Assembly: GCA_963210315.1 (NCBI GenBank)
Contig: OY723244.1
Span: forward strand, 2,170,001 to 2,234,000
Direction: 5' to 3'
Length of the DNA stretch: 64,000 nt
DNA from: Rhynchopus euleeides
Lineage: Eukaryota; Euglenozoa; Diplonemea; Diplonemida; Diplonemidae
The position numbers were made by a program, and so were the translations under genes. Below are positions 1 through 8,218 of this stretch, piece after piece (within the stretch, counting starts at the first letter, position 1; each line of letters starts with the position of its first letter). Below the pieces are notes generated by a model. It was not told the origin of the DNA. It made no database searches and saw only the letters and a list, made by a program, of their open reading frames with translations.

Positions 1-789
1 GCGCTCCCCAGCGCCCAGCCACCCGTTCCAGGGCAGGCTCCACATGCCGGTGCACCCCCGCCCCACGCACCGGCTGTGGCCGCACACCACCCCGGTGTCG
101 CCGCGCTTCAGCATGATCCCCACCCGGCTTTTGTGTCTGGGGGTGCACCTTGGGCAAACACAGCAGGCTTTGGCGCAGACCAGGCTTGGGCTGCCATCGC
201 TGCGGGCCACCCCCCTCCCCACGCCAGCCCGGCCCCGCTTCCCCAGTCCTCCCTCGCCCCCGGCGCTCTCGCCACGGACCTTGAGCCTTCTCTGTGGGCC
301 ACCATGTCTGCGGACAGGCGGGCTTCAGTCCTCCTCGGGCTGGACGTCCGGTTCGGTCCGCTCTCCTCCAGTGGTTCCAGTTTGTCCATCGAGGCCGCAC
401 ACCGTGTGTCGGACCTGAAAGCGATGGCGAACAAGATTGGGACACACGGAACACTGGAGGAGGCGAACAAATTTTTATGCGACATGGCCCACAGGGAGCT
501 CATGAGGCTCTTTGTGCTGGAACGGGCCGCTGGGGGCGACTCGGCAGGGGCGAGGAAGATGGAATCCGCTTTTTTCGCTGCGGACACACAGCCCGTGTTC
601 GCTGCCCCCGCCCTCCAGGCTGCCTCGGGCCCCCTCGAGCCCCGCCACGAGCCCCGCCAGGGCCCCAAGCGGCAGCGGTCTGACCGCTCCGTTTTCGCCG
701 GCCCCCCTCCCAAGATGGCCCGCCGAGAGGTTACCGAGAGGAAGCCGGATTTTCGCGGGCACCCCCGGGGGGGCTACCGCCGGAACTAG
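1..789 (+). CDS. Gag-like protein of VIPER-like element, copy A, 5'-truncated by window edge
   Basis: Frame 1 is open from the first base to a TAG at 787-789. The visible ~262 residues begin inside a Pro/Ala/His-rich region with imperfect ~40-residue repeats (PPVPGQAPHAGAPPP type). A more ordered helical part follows, with a conserved-looking stretch around DMAHRELMRLFVLERAAGG, and a basic C-terminus (KMARREVTERKPDFRGHPRGG) that could bind nucleic acid. No zinc knuckle is visible. Its place upstream of YR and RT is the main reason to call it Gag; the sequence itself shows no recognisable capsid motif. It matches the 3' two-thirds of the copy B Gag frame. Confidence 0.6.
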   Translation, partial: ALPSAQPPVPGQAPHAGAPPPHAPAVAAHHPGVAALQHDPHPAFVSGGAPWANTAGFGADQAWAAIAAGHPPPHASPAPLPQSSLAPGALATDLEPSLWATMSADRRASVLLGLDVRFGPLSSSGSSLSIEAAHRVSDLKAMANKIGTHGTLEEANKFLCDMAHRELMRLFVLERAAGGDSAGARKMESAFFAADTQPVFAAPALQAASGPLEPRHEPRQGPKRQRSDRSVFAGPPPKMARREVTERKPDFRGHPRGGYRRN

Positions 790-980
790 GGCCCACCAGC
801 CTGTGCCCCCCCGCCCCGTCCCGCCCCCTCCCATCCCTCCCCCCCCTCCCACACACCCACCTCACCACACACCCTCCACTGCCGACGAAAAAATCTCCAA
901 AAAAGCCAGCACCGGGTCGGCCGCGGCACCAGGAGTCGATCACCTCTCCGGGCCAGGTCAGGCAGGTCTACAACCACGCC

Positions 981-1823
981 ATGTCAACCCTATCGGGTGC
1001 TCTGGCCCCATCGACTTGGCGGGGCCAGATCTCGGTCGCTCGCCGAATGATGGACTTCCGGGTGCAGTGGGAGGCGTGGACGGGGCACCCCCTCGCGGTC
1101 GACGAGGCCATCCTCCTCTGGCTCAGCAAGAAGTCGGTGGTGGATGGCCTCAAGCCCTCAGCCCTTCTGCAGTACCTGCAGAACCTGAAGGCGTGGGCAA
1201 AGCGCGCGGGGTTCTTGGAGCACCCTACCCCCATGCTCCGGGACTTGGAGCGCTCCTACAAGAGGTCTGGAGCGCTCCGTCCCTCTCGTCAGGCAGTGCC
1301 CGCCGACCTGGCCACGGTGCGACAGGCCATCGACGGGGAGTCGTCACCGGTGGTGCGCGTCGCTTTGGAGGTCGCCTTCAAGGCGGCAGCTCGCGTCGGC
1401 GACCTGTTGAAGCTCGACGTGCGGGCCCTGTCCTTCGAGGACTCGTACGTGGGCTTCGACTGGTCGGGAGGAAAGTCCGACCCTTTTCGTTTGGGCCGCA
1501 CAACCGGTGTCGCTCTGTCCCCGCAGGCCTTCGACTTCCTCCAGACCCGCTGCAGGTCTCTTCCTCCAGACGCGCCGGCGTTCCCCACGACGCGGCAGAA
1601 GTTGGTGGCTGCCCTCCGCCGGGTGGACCCCCAGCTGTCGGGCCACTCGCTCCGGCGGGGCGCGTTGATGCACCTCATGCAGAAGGGCCATTCACTCGCA
1701 GAGATGATGTCAGTATCCCGCCATGCGACGGTGGAGTCCCTCCTCCACTACATCCCGCTGGCGAAGGCTCATCCAGCGCGCGAGGCAGTCCGGGTCTCAG
1801 CGTCCCTCGACCTGTGGCAGTGA
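981..1823 (+). CDS. Tyrosine recombinase (YR) of VIPER-like element, copy A
   Basis: 280 residues. It would integrate the extrachromosomal circular DNA intermediate by site-specific recombination, in place of a DDE integrase. Residues 1-~100 look like the SAM-like core-binding half. The catalytic half carries Arg138 in AARVGD, the H-x-x-R box His222-Ser-Leu-Arg225, a third-position His248 in SRHAT, and the nucleophile candidate Tyr257 in LLHYIPL. This is a complete R...HxxR...H...Y set, so the enzyme could be active. The ATG at 981 is the first Met in frame and lies 191 bp after the Gag stop. The downstream RT frame overlaps it throughout. Copy B encodes the same protein with one visible change (Phe/Leu near residue 200). 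Confidence 0.87.
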   Translation: MSTLSGALAPSTWRGQISVARRMMDFRVQWEAWTGHPLAVDEAILLWLSKKSVVDGLKPSALLQYLQNLKAWAKRAGFLEHPTPMLRDLERSYKRSGALRPSRQAVPADLATVRQAIDGESSPVVRVALEVAFKAAARVGDLLKLDVRALSFEDSYVGFDWSGGKSDPFRLGRTTGVALSPQAFDFLQTRCRSLPPDAPAFPTTRQKLVAALRRVDPQLSGHSLRRGALMHLMQKGHSLAEMMSVSRHATVESLLHYIPLAKAHPAREAVRVSASLDLWQ

Positions 1824-3553
1824 GTGGGGTTCCGGGTCTCTCCCCCTTTGCCTTCTACAGCCAACCATCACCTCCGGAGTGCACAGATTTTCGCCCAGAC
1901 ATCATCTTCCCTTACGATGCATCGCTGCGGGTGGGCCTCCCTACGCAGAGCGGTTTCATACCACCCCCCTCCACACGCTCTGACGCGCCTCTTGCCCCCA
2001 TTACCAAGAACCGCGTGAACCTGGATAGGCTGCTGGAGCTGGACACCGGGGGTATCCTACTAGGCATCATCGAAGTGATCCGGTCAAAGGAAGGTTTCCT
2101 GGCCCAGTGCGCAGTGCACCCCGACACTCTCCCGTACGGCGCGAAGAACAGCATCTCGAGGAACATGTTGAAGCACGTGCCGACTCTCCGGCAAGCTGAG
2201 GTCATCGAGCCCCCATCTGACTCCATCCAAATGTGTCTCCCGCAGTTCACGGTGGCAAAATCCTCGGGAGGTTCGCGTCTGGTGACGAATGCAATAAAGC
2301 TCAACGAATGCATGCGTCCCCCGCCGCCCATGGGTTTACCGGACATCATCGTCGCCGCCACTCGGATCGCGGCTGCAGACCATGCCATCCTCGAGGATTT
2401 TCGATCCTGGTTCTACCAGATCCCGCTTGCGACAGACGTGCGCCCTTTCTTCGGGATGAAGCTGGCACCGGAGAGGGGTCGTTACAGCACCTACTGGCTG
2501 ACAGCTCTCTGCATGGGCTGGTGCTGGGCCCCCACCATCGCGCATCGAGCAGCGTCGGTCATCCTTCCCTGGGAGAGGGGTGTCGTGTGGGTTGACAATC
2601 TCATTGTGCTGGGCAACACCGCCGACGAGGCCGTCTCCCGCCATGCGGACGTGCGCCGGCGAGCTGCGCATGTGGGAGCGGAGTTCAAAGTGGAGGACGG
2701 GGCCGGGGTCCCCCTCAGGAGGTTCACTGTTCTGGGCATCGACTTCAACCTCACCCTCCATGCATACCGCCCCTCCCAGGCCTGGGTCAATGCATTCCTC
2801 GTCTCCCCGGAACTGGGGCGTTTCAAGGCGGGCGCGCTGTCAGCGCGGGAATTGTGTGTTGTCACGGGGAGGGCACTGCGTTTCTGCCACATCGCGGGGC
2901 ACCGTCTATGCAACATGTGGTCTACGCTCTCCTGCATTCGCAGGATCAGCCGCCTGGTGGGCAGCTCCCTCCTCGGATGGGACGACCAAGTGCGGGTCTC
3001 CCCCTCGGTGGTGCACGAGGTGGTCGAGGAGCTCCCCGCCATGGAGATCAACGCGTGGGTGGACGTGCCCCCGCCTCTCCCAGCAATCGCCCTGTGGTGT
3101 GATGCCTCACAGCGCGTCTGGGCCGTGGTCTCCCCCGACTTGGTCGTGCGTGCGCCTTTCGCGACGGTGGAGAAGCCGCACATCTTCATCAAGGAGATGC
3201 TGGCGGCAGCTGCTGCGGTGCTGCTCGCAGCGCGTCTCCACCCCGGACACCGAGTCACCCTCCACATCGACAACTCGGGTGTCGTCGCGTGCGTAAAGGT
3301 GGGCCACTCACGCAACCATTTCGCAAACCAGCTTCTGCGCTGGATCTTTGCCATTGCAGACTGGGGCCGCCTGCAGCTCGATCCCCAATGGGTCCCCACC
3401 CATGTGCAGGCCGCTGACCCCTTCACCAGGGGCGCCCCGGTCTCAGCATCCCAGGCACGACTCGGGGCACCCCCCCTCCCCCCGCCCCCCGTCGTCGCCG
3501 CGTTTGTCTCCTCCTCAGGGGTCGCGGATGCAGCTCTCTGCCCGCGCGTATAA
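1824..3553 (+). CDS. Reverse transcriptase / RNase H of VIPER-like element, copy A
   Basis: The frame is open from 512, but recognisable RT sequence starts only after the YR stop, at about 1830. There is no ATG between the YR end and the first RT motifs, so translation probably needs a -1 shift out of the YR frame or a fusion; the start given here is nominal. RT motif A is EDFRSWFYQIPL (Asp codon 2396-2398). The catalytic box reads VWVDNL at 2588-2602, so the second Asp of the usual xxDD is Asn. RNase H acidic residues are visible: Asp in WCDAS (3101), Glu in IKEML (3194), Asp in HIDNS (3269) and Asp in AADPF (3416). The stop is TAA at 3551-3553, inside a TATA-like string. Confidence 0.85.
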
Positions 3554-3672
3554 ATTGCACCAGTGTTGTTCCATAAATGTTCGTGCCATCAGCGTGAAGG
3601 TGCTCATATCCCTGGGGGAAGACATCCTGCAGTTCAGTCAAGTTGCCGTATTCACGGTCCCTGAGGGAACCC

Positions 3673-3972
3673 AGTGTGCGCTCAACAAAAAGTAGTCCGG
3701 AACTGTTCTCCCACAGTTGCTGGACAGGGTGTCTATAATAAAGCGAAAGGAGTACGATTTTTACTAGTTACGAGCGACGAAGCGTAGCGAAGTCGCGAAG
3801 TAACGAAGGAAATCGTACGACTGAAGCTTTGGATTAGCACCTCATGCCACTTCACAGGGCCTCAACACAGCCTTGAGACAGCAAGTGTGCGCTCAACAAA
3901 AAGTAGTCCGGAACTGTTCTCCCACAGTTGCTGGACAGGGTGTCTATAATAAAGCGAAAGGAGTACGATTTC
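3673..3972 (+). repeat. Split direct terminal repeats B1-A2-B2 of VIPER-like element
   Basis: B1 runs from about 3673 to 3760 and B2 from about 3884 to 3972; both read from AGTGTGCGCTCAAC through CTATAATAAAGCGAAAGGAG to TACGATTT. Between them lies A2 (3761-3896), which repeats the 5' end of copy B. A and B overlap at the AGTGTGCGCTCAA core, where strand exchange would be expected. A2 contains a string of CG-centred pieces (GACGAAGCGTAGCGAAGTCGCG) with self-complementarity. This is the terminal design known for Ngaro and VIPER elements. Confidence 0.75.
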
Positions 3973-4418
3973 GTTGCTAAAAAAAGCATCGTCGGGGGCA
4001 TACCACCCCCTGGGAGTGAGCGGAAACGAGTTTCCGGAGCATATTGGGCACTTTCTGCCAGCATAATCACCTTTTTAGGGTCAAAAACTCGTTTCTCAAA
4101 ATTTGGCCAATGTACACGCTTTTTTAGGTGCAGTAGACCCCCCCTACCCCCCCCCCCCCCCCCCGTGCTGCGACTTTACTGGAGTGGTGGATAATGTGAG
4201 GGCAGCGGGGCACTCACGTACCTGCACCTGAGGAGCTGGGTAAGTTGCTGGACCAGTGGAGGTCACCCAGAGCCAGGTGCGACACCGCCCGGGAGGGGCT
4301 TTTGGGGTTCATTGTCTTATACCCCCCAGCCTGTCTGCACCCACCCACCGCACTCTCCAGGAATGCTTTTTCACTGCTTGTTTCCACGTCAGGGCGAAAG
4401 GGAGGCTAACCCAGAAAC

Positions 4419-5546
4419 ATGGATGTGACTGTGCGTCATGCCGGGACCGGTGACAGCTGTGTCGTCGGTGTTCCGGAAGGCGGGACCGTGGTCGGGCTGA
4501 AGGCGGATGCGCTCAACGAGATGTTCCCGGTTTCTATCAACAACGCAGACCGTGAGGCTGCATGCGTGGCAGCACACATCGAAGGGTGTGAGGAGGAGCT
4601 GGACGATGCACAGCGCGTTGCCGACACGGGTCTGGAGGACGGGGGTGCTGTCAAGCTCGTCCCACGCTGGCCCAACGTCAAGGCTCCTGCAGTCTACTCC
4701 TCTCCGCATGGCGGCGACGTTTTCTGCATCACACTGTCGAGGTGTGGGAAGCTGTGTGCTGTCGGCTACTCCGAAGGACGCATCACTGTGTTCGACACCA
4801 CCACTGCTGATGTGGTGGCGGACATCACGCATGCCGACAAGAATATTCTTTCCGCTGCGTTCTCTGTCTGCAGGACGTGGCTGGCAACGTCCTCGGTCGG
4901 AACCATCTGCGTGTGGCTGACTTCAACGTGGCAACAGATGTGCATCCTGTCTCACAATGCCAGCGTGCCCACAGCAGCGTGGACACGGTGCGGGTGTGTC
5001 GTGTCCGGAGACTTCGACGGCAAACTGCGTGTGTGGGACTTGAAGGGCACACCGAGCGCCACAGTGCTGAAAGGTCACAGCGATACTATTCGCGGCATTG
5101 CTGTGTCGGGCACGAGGATCTTCAGCGGGTCAAATGACAAGACCATCCGTGTGTGGGACATCAGCACCCTCACACACACACACACCCTGGGTGACCATAC
5201 GAGTGATGTTAACGGCGTTGGGCTGACTCAGGACGAGCAGCACCTGGTGTCGTGCTCTTGGGACGCGACACTCAAGGTGTGGTGCACAACCTCCCTCAGC
5301 TGCCTGCGTACTGTGCAACTCGGCAATCCTGTTCTCGCGCTTGCTGTGTCTCCGATCGGTGATGTTGCTGCAGTGCGTCGTGTTCCATTTGTCAATCTGC
5401 ACCGCCTCAGCACAGGTGAGTGTCTGGGGAAAGTAGAGCCAACTGGTCGTGGTATTGCCCTCAGCCCCTGCGGGAGGTGGGTCTTCACACCAACGAACAA
5501 CATAACTTGTGTCACTGTGTGTGCTGTGTCTTCCGTTTCACCCTAA
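4419..5546 (+). CDS. UBL-WD40 repeat protein, paralogue 1
   Basis: 375 residues. Residues 1-84 form a ubiquitin-like beta-grasp domain: MDVTVRH opening strand, a central helix, and the typical ...ELDDAQRVADTGLEDGGAVKLV ending. Residues ~90-375 form a seven-bladed WD40 propeller, with blade-closing strands at 122 (ITVFD), 163 (ICVWL), 203 (LRVWD), 243 (IRVWD), 285 (LKVWC) and two degenerate ones near 326 and 365. No signal peptide or membrane segment, so it should be cytosolic or nuclear. Such propellers bind peptides or proteins through their top face; the target is unknown. The ATG is the point where all paralogues begin to align. It sits 446 bp after the retroelement terminal repeat and 441 bp before paralogue 2. 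Confidence 0.9.
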   Translation: MDVTVRHAGTGDSCVVGVPEGGTVVGLKADALNEMFPVSINNADREAACVAAHIEGCEEELDDAQRVADTGLEDGGAVKLVPRWPNVKAPAVYSSPHGGDVFCITLSRCGKLCAVGYSEGRITVFDTTTADVVADITHADKNILSAAFSVCRTWLATSSVGTICVWLTSTWQQMCILSHNASVPTAAWTRCGCVVSGDFDGKLRVWDLKGTPSATVLKGHSDTIRGIAVSGTRIFSGSNDKTIRVWDISTLTHTHTLGDHTSDVNGVGLTQDEQHLVSCSWDATLKVWCTTSLSCLRTVQLGNPVLALAVSPIGDVAAVRRVPFVNLHRLSTGECLGKVEPTGRGIALSPCGRWVFTPTNNITCVTVCAVSSVSP

Positions 5547-5987
5547 GTGCAGAGAATCGCATTTCCCCGTGTTGCTTTCTTGCCTCCAGCACGCACCGAC
5601 TGGCCTGCACTGTTTGGAGGCAGCTGGTGTGGTTGTATCTGCGATGACAAGAGGGAAACATTACATACGCAGTGCTTTCTCTGCTCCCCTCCCCCCCCTC
5701 CCTCGCCCCAGACTGACACGTCTTGCCCTCTCGTGCGATGCTGTCCTTTGACCCACTGCCCGTCACCGCAACCCTCTTTCGCTGTGTGCACTGTGTCAAC
5801 GCGGCCTTACTGCACTGTGGGCGAGAGGAACCCACCGAACAGAACAGCACGGTTCAGGGAAGGGAAGGTACGAACAAGGCAGGTTCCACCACGTCAGCGG
5901 CCTCGAGGTACGTGGTGCCCCGACACACTGCCACACTCTCCAGGAAGGCTTGCTGGCCTCAGCGTGCACAAACACGCAACCAATTTC

Positions 5988-7106
5988 ATGGATGTGACTG
6001 TGCGTCACACCGGGACCGGCGACAGCTGTGTCGTCGGTGTTCCGGAAGATGGGACTGTGGCCGGGCTGAAGGCGGATGCGCTCAACGAGATGTTCCCGGG
6101 TTCTATCAACACAGACCGTGAGGCTGAGAACGTGGCAGCACACATCGAAGGGTGTGAGGAGGAGCTGGACGATGCACAGCGTGTTGCCGACACGGGTCTG
6201 GAGGACGGGGGTGCTGTCAAGCTCGTCCCACGCTGGCCCAGAGTTAAGGCTCCCGCAGTCTATTCATCTCCTCATGGCGGCCGCGTCTTCTGCATCACAC
6301 TGTCGAGGTGTGGGAAGCTGTGTGCAGCGGGTGACTACAACGGGAGCATTACTGTGTTCGACACCGTCACCGCTGATGTGGTGGCGGAGTTAACACACGG
6401 CATCAAGGCTGTTCGATGCACTGCGTTCTCTGTCTGTGGGACGTGGCTGGCGACGTGCTCCTACGACGCCATCTGCGTGTGGCTGACATCCACCTTGGAG
6501 CAGGTGTGTCTCGTGGAGAACACCAACGTGCACCACAGTGCAGCGTGGACACACTGCGGACGCCTCGTGACCGGGGACGAATCAAGCAAAGTGCGTGTGT
6601 GGGACTTGAAGGGCACACCGAGCGCCACAGTGCTGGAGGGTCACAGCAAGGCTGTTTGGGGCATTGCTGTGTCGGGCACGAGGATCTTCAGCGGGTCAGA
6701 GGACAGGACGATCCGTGTGTGGGGCATCAGCACCCTCACACACACACACACCCTGAGGGAGCACACGAATTGGGTTTCCAGTATCGCCCTGACTCAGGAC
6801 GAGCAGCATCTGATTTCTTACTCTAACGACATGTCACTCAAGGTGTGGTGCGCAACCTCCCTCAGCTGCCTGCGTACTGTGCAACTGGATAGCCTTGCCT
6901 ACTCACTTGCTGTGTCACAGTCAGGTGATGTTGTTGCCGTGTGGCATCTTTCGTTTGCTAAGCTGTACCGCCTCAGCACAGGTGAGTGTCTGGGGAAAGT
7001 GGCTGCAACTGGTCGTGGAAGTGCCCTCAGCCCCTGCGGGAGGTGGGTCTTCACACCAACGAACAAAACGTCTGTCGCTGTCACTGCTGTGCCCGTTTTA
7101 CCCTGA
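5988..7106 (+). CDS. UBL-WD40 repeat protein, paralogue 2
   Basis: 372 residues, same architecture as paralogue 1: UBL (1-83) then seven blades. The open frame extends upstream to 5547, but similarity to the family starts at the ATG at 5988, so that start is preferred. One blade ends in IRVWG rather than IRVWD. Differences from paralogue 1 cluster at blade-surface positions (for example GHSKAVWGIA against GHSDTIRGIA, and SGSEDRT against SGSNDKT) while the framework is nearly identical. The 441-bp gap to paralogue 1 and the ~300 bp after the stop resemble each other and the flanks of other paralogues, so gene plus spacer was the duplicated unit. Confidence 0.9.
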   Translation: MDVTVRHTGTGDSCVVGVPEDGTVAGLKADALNEMFPGSINTDREAENVAAHIEGCEEELDDAQRVADTGLEDGGAVKLVPRWPRVKAPAVYSSPHGGRVFCITLSRCGKLCAAGDYNGSITVFDTVTADVVAELTHGIKAVRCTAFSVCGTWLATCSYDAICVWLTSTLEQVCLVENTNVHHSAAWTHCGRLVTGDESSKVRVWDLKGTPSATVLEGHSKAVWGIAVSGTRIFSGSEDRTIRVWGISTLTHTHTLREHTNWVSSIALTQDEQHLISYSNDMSLKVWCATSLSCLRTVQLDSLAYSLAVSQSGDVVAVWHLSFAKLYRLSTGECLGKVAATGRGSALSPCGRWVFTPTNKTSVAVTAVPVLP

Positions 7107-7505
7107 GTGCAGTGTCTCGGAACCCGTGACCTGCCGTACTGCCGCCCTTCTTCTTTGCGCGACTTCCTTTCTAGCCGCGCAACAAAGCACCACCTGACCC
7201 CTGCTCTGTTCGGAAGCAGCTGTGCATTTGCATATGATATGAGAAGAGGGCAAATGATTGACGCAGTGCTCTCTCTGCAGACTGCTCCACACCCCCTCCC
7301 CTCCCTCACGAAGCCCCCTCTCCGCCTTTGCAATGCACACCTGAGATCAGTGCTGATTCATAGCAGTTCGAGCAGACCGCCACACCTACACCAGCATCCT
7401 GCGTGCCTTCGCTCGCAAACGGCGTGACGGTGCCTTGTGTGGTGTCCTCGTGTGAACAAGTGATATGTCTCGTCTTCATCTTTGAACTGTGCGCTGCAAC
7501 GTGTC
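7107..7505. other. Intergenic stretch after UBL-WD40 paralogue 2
   Basis: Begins with the family-specific post-stop sequence (GTGCAGTGTCTCGGAAC), then pyrimidine-rich runs. Segments here are similar to the region just upstream of paralogue 4 (30410-30490, GCAAATGATTGACGCAG). I see no gene. Confidence 0.5.
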
Positions 7506-7953
7506 ATTCCCTTGCCTCTCAAGGTTCGTTCTGGATCAGACCTCAGTTTCTCACCAGGCCCGGAAGCAGTCGTACAAACAAGCGTGTCTGCAGCCCCATT
7601 CCCCCAACCCCTCCCGACGCCACCCTACCCATTGACTCGCGAACACTTTGCCATTTTTTTCAGCCACACACTTCCGAATGCTTTGACACTTCCCCGACAG
7701 GTTATCAGGTTTGGCGCCGTGTGGTGAGGACAGTGTTGGATTCTGCGTTCGTGAGGACAGAACCATCTGACTTCGTACCTGAGGCTGCCAAAGGCCGACC
7801 TGCTGCGTGCCCCCCTGTGTCTAGGGTGTATGTGTGCTGGAACAGCCCCGCCACTCCATTGTGGCAGGCAGGAGGGGTGCGAGAGGCGGAAAACTGACCA
7901 AAAACAGCACTTTAATTTTGCCCACTTTTTTGCTCTGCTAGAATCCTGAGACT
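7506..7953 (+). repeat. Dispersed ~450-bp duplicated segment, copy 1
   Basis: Matches 25712-26172 in the same orientation with few substitutions and small indels, from ATTCCCTTGCCTCTCAAG to GCTAGAATCCTGAGACT. It contains an open frame in this copy (7403-7897), but in the other copy the frame is broken by an insertion (GACCGTCCC) and a base change, so I do not call it a gene. It contains polypyrimidine-AG strings (CATTTTTTTCAG) that would suit a splice acceptor, and ends in an A/T-rich tail (CACTTTAATTTTGCC). Confidence 0.75.
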
Positions 7954-8019
7954 AGCCTTTCTAAAGGGAAGGAACGCCTTCATTGAGATTGCCACAGTTT
8001 GTCACCTATAGGTGAGGAG

Positions 8020-8155
8020 CTGCGTGTCACCTTCACAGGGGCCTCGTCACAGTCAGGGGAGCAGGTGTGCGCTGAACAAGCTTATCTCGGTATCTGTTCA
8101 CATGCGGTTGCTGGATAGGGTGGCGACCGCAAACGAGAGGAGTTTGACTACGTGA
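8020..8155 (+). repeat. Degenerate VIPER-like terminal repeat (A2-B2 type) upstream of membrane-protein gene
   Basis: Diverged match to 3845-3972: CACCTTCACAGGGGCCTCGT, then GTGTGCGCTGAACAAG, GTTGCTGGATAGGGTG and ACGAGAGGAGT correspond in order to the retroelement pieces TTCACAGGGCCTCAAC, GTGTGCGCTCAACAAA, GTTGCTGGACAGGGTG and GCGAAAGGAGT. It ends 63 bp before the ATG of the next gene. Confidence 0.6.
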
Positions 8156-8218
8156 CAGTCCGAGCTGGGCGAGCCTCACCACACCACCACCCTGCACAGC
8201 ACCCCCAACCACCTTCCG

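Larger units (their letters stand above)
1..3972 (+). mobile_element. VIPER-like tyrosine-recombinase (DIRS-type) retrotransposon, copy A, 5'-incomplete
   Basis: The element is cut by the window start. What remains is the end of a proline-rich Gag, a tyrosine recombinase, a reverse transcriptase/RNase H, and the full 3' terminal structure. The order Gag-YR-RT/RH matches VIPER/TATE elements rather than Ngaro, where the YR is last. The three proteins use three different frames. The 3' end shows B1-A2-B2 split direct repeats (3673-3972), where A equals the 5' end of copy B (24376-24241, minus strand). Copy B is almost identical across the shared part, so both inserted recently. Family assignment rests on protein motifs and gene order read by eye. 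Confidence 0.85.

Noticed and set aside
512..1823. Upstream part of the RT frame (from 512) as a separate protein
   Set aside because: It overlaps the Gag end and the whole YR in another frame and is Pro/Arg-rich without motifs; the YR frame has full catalytic residues.
2491..3426. 311-codon antisense frame over RT (and its mirror at 20101-21036)
   Set aside because: Ser/Arg-rich shadow of the RT reading frame in GC-rich DNA.
7403..7897. 164-codon frame in the 450-bp duplicated segment
   Set aside because: Not conserved in the second copy, where indels break it.
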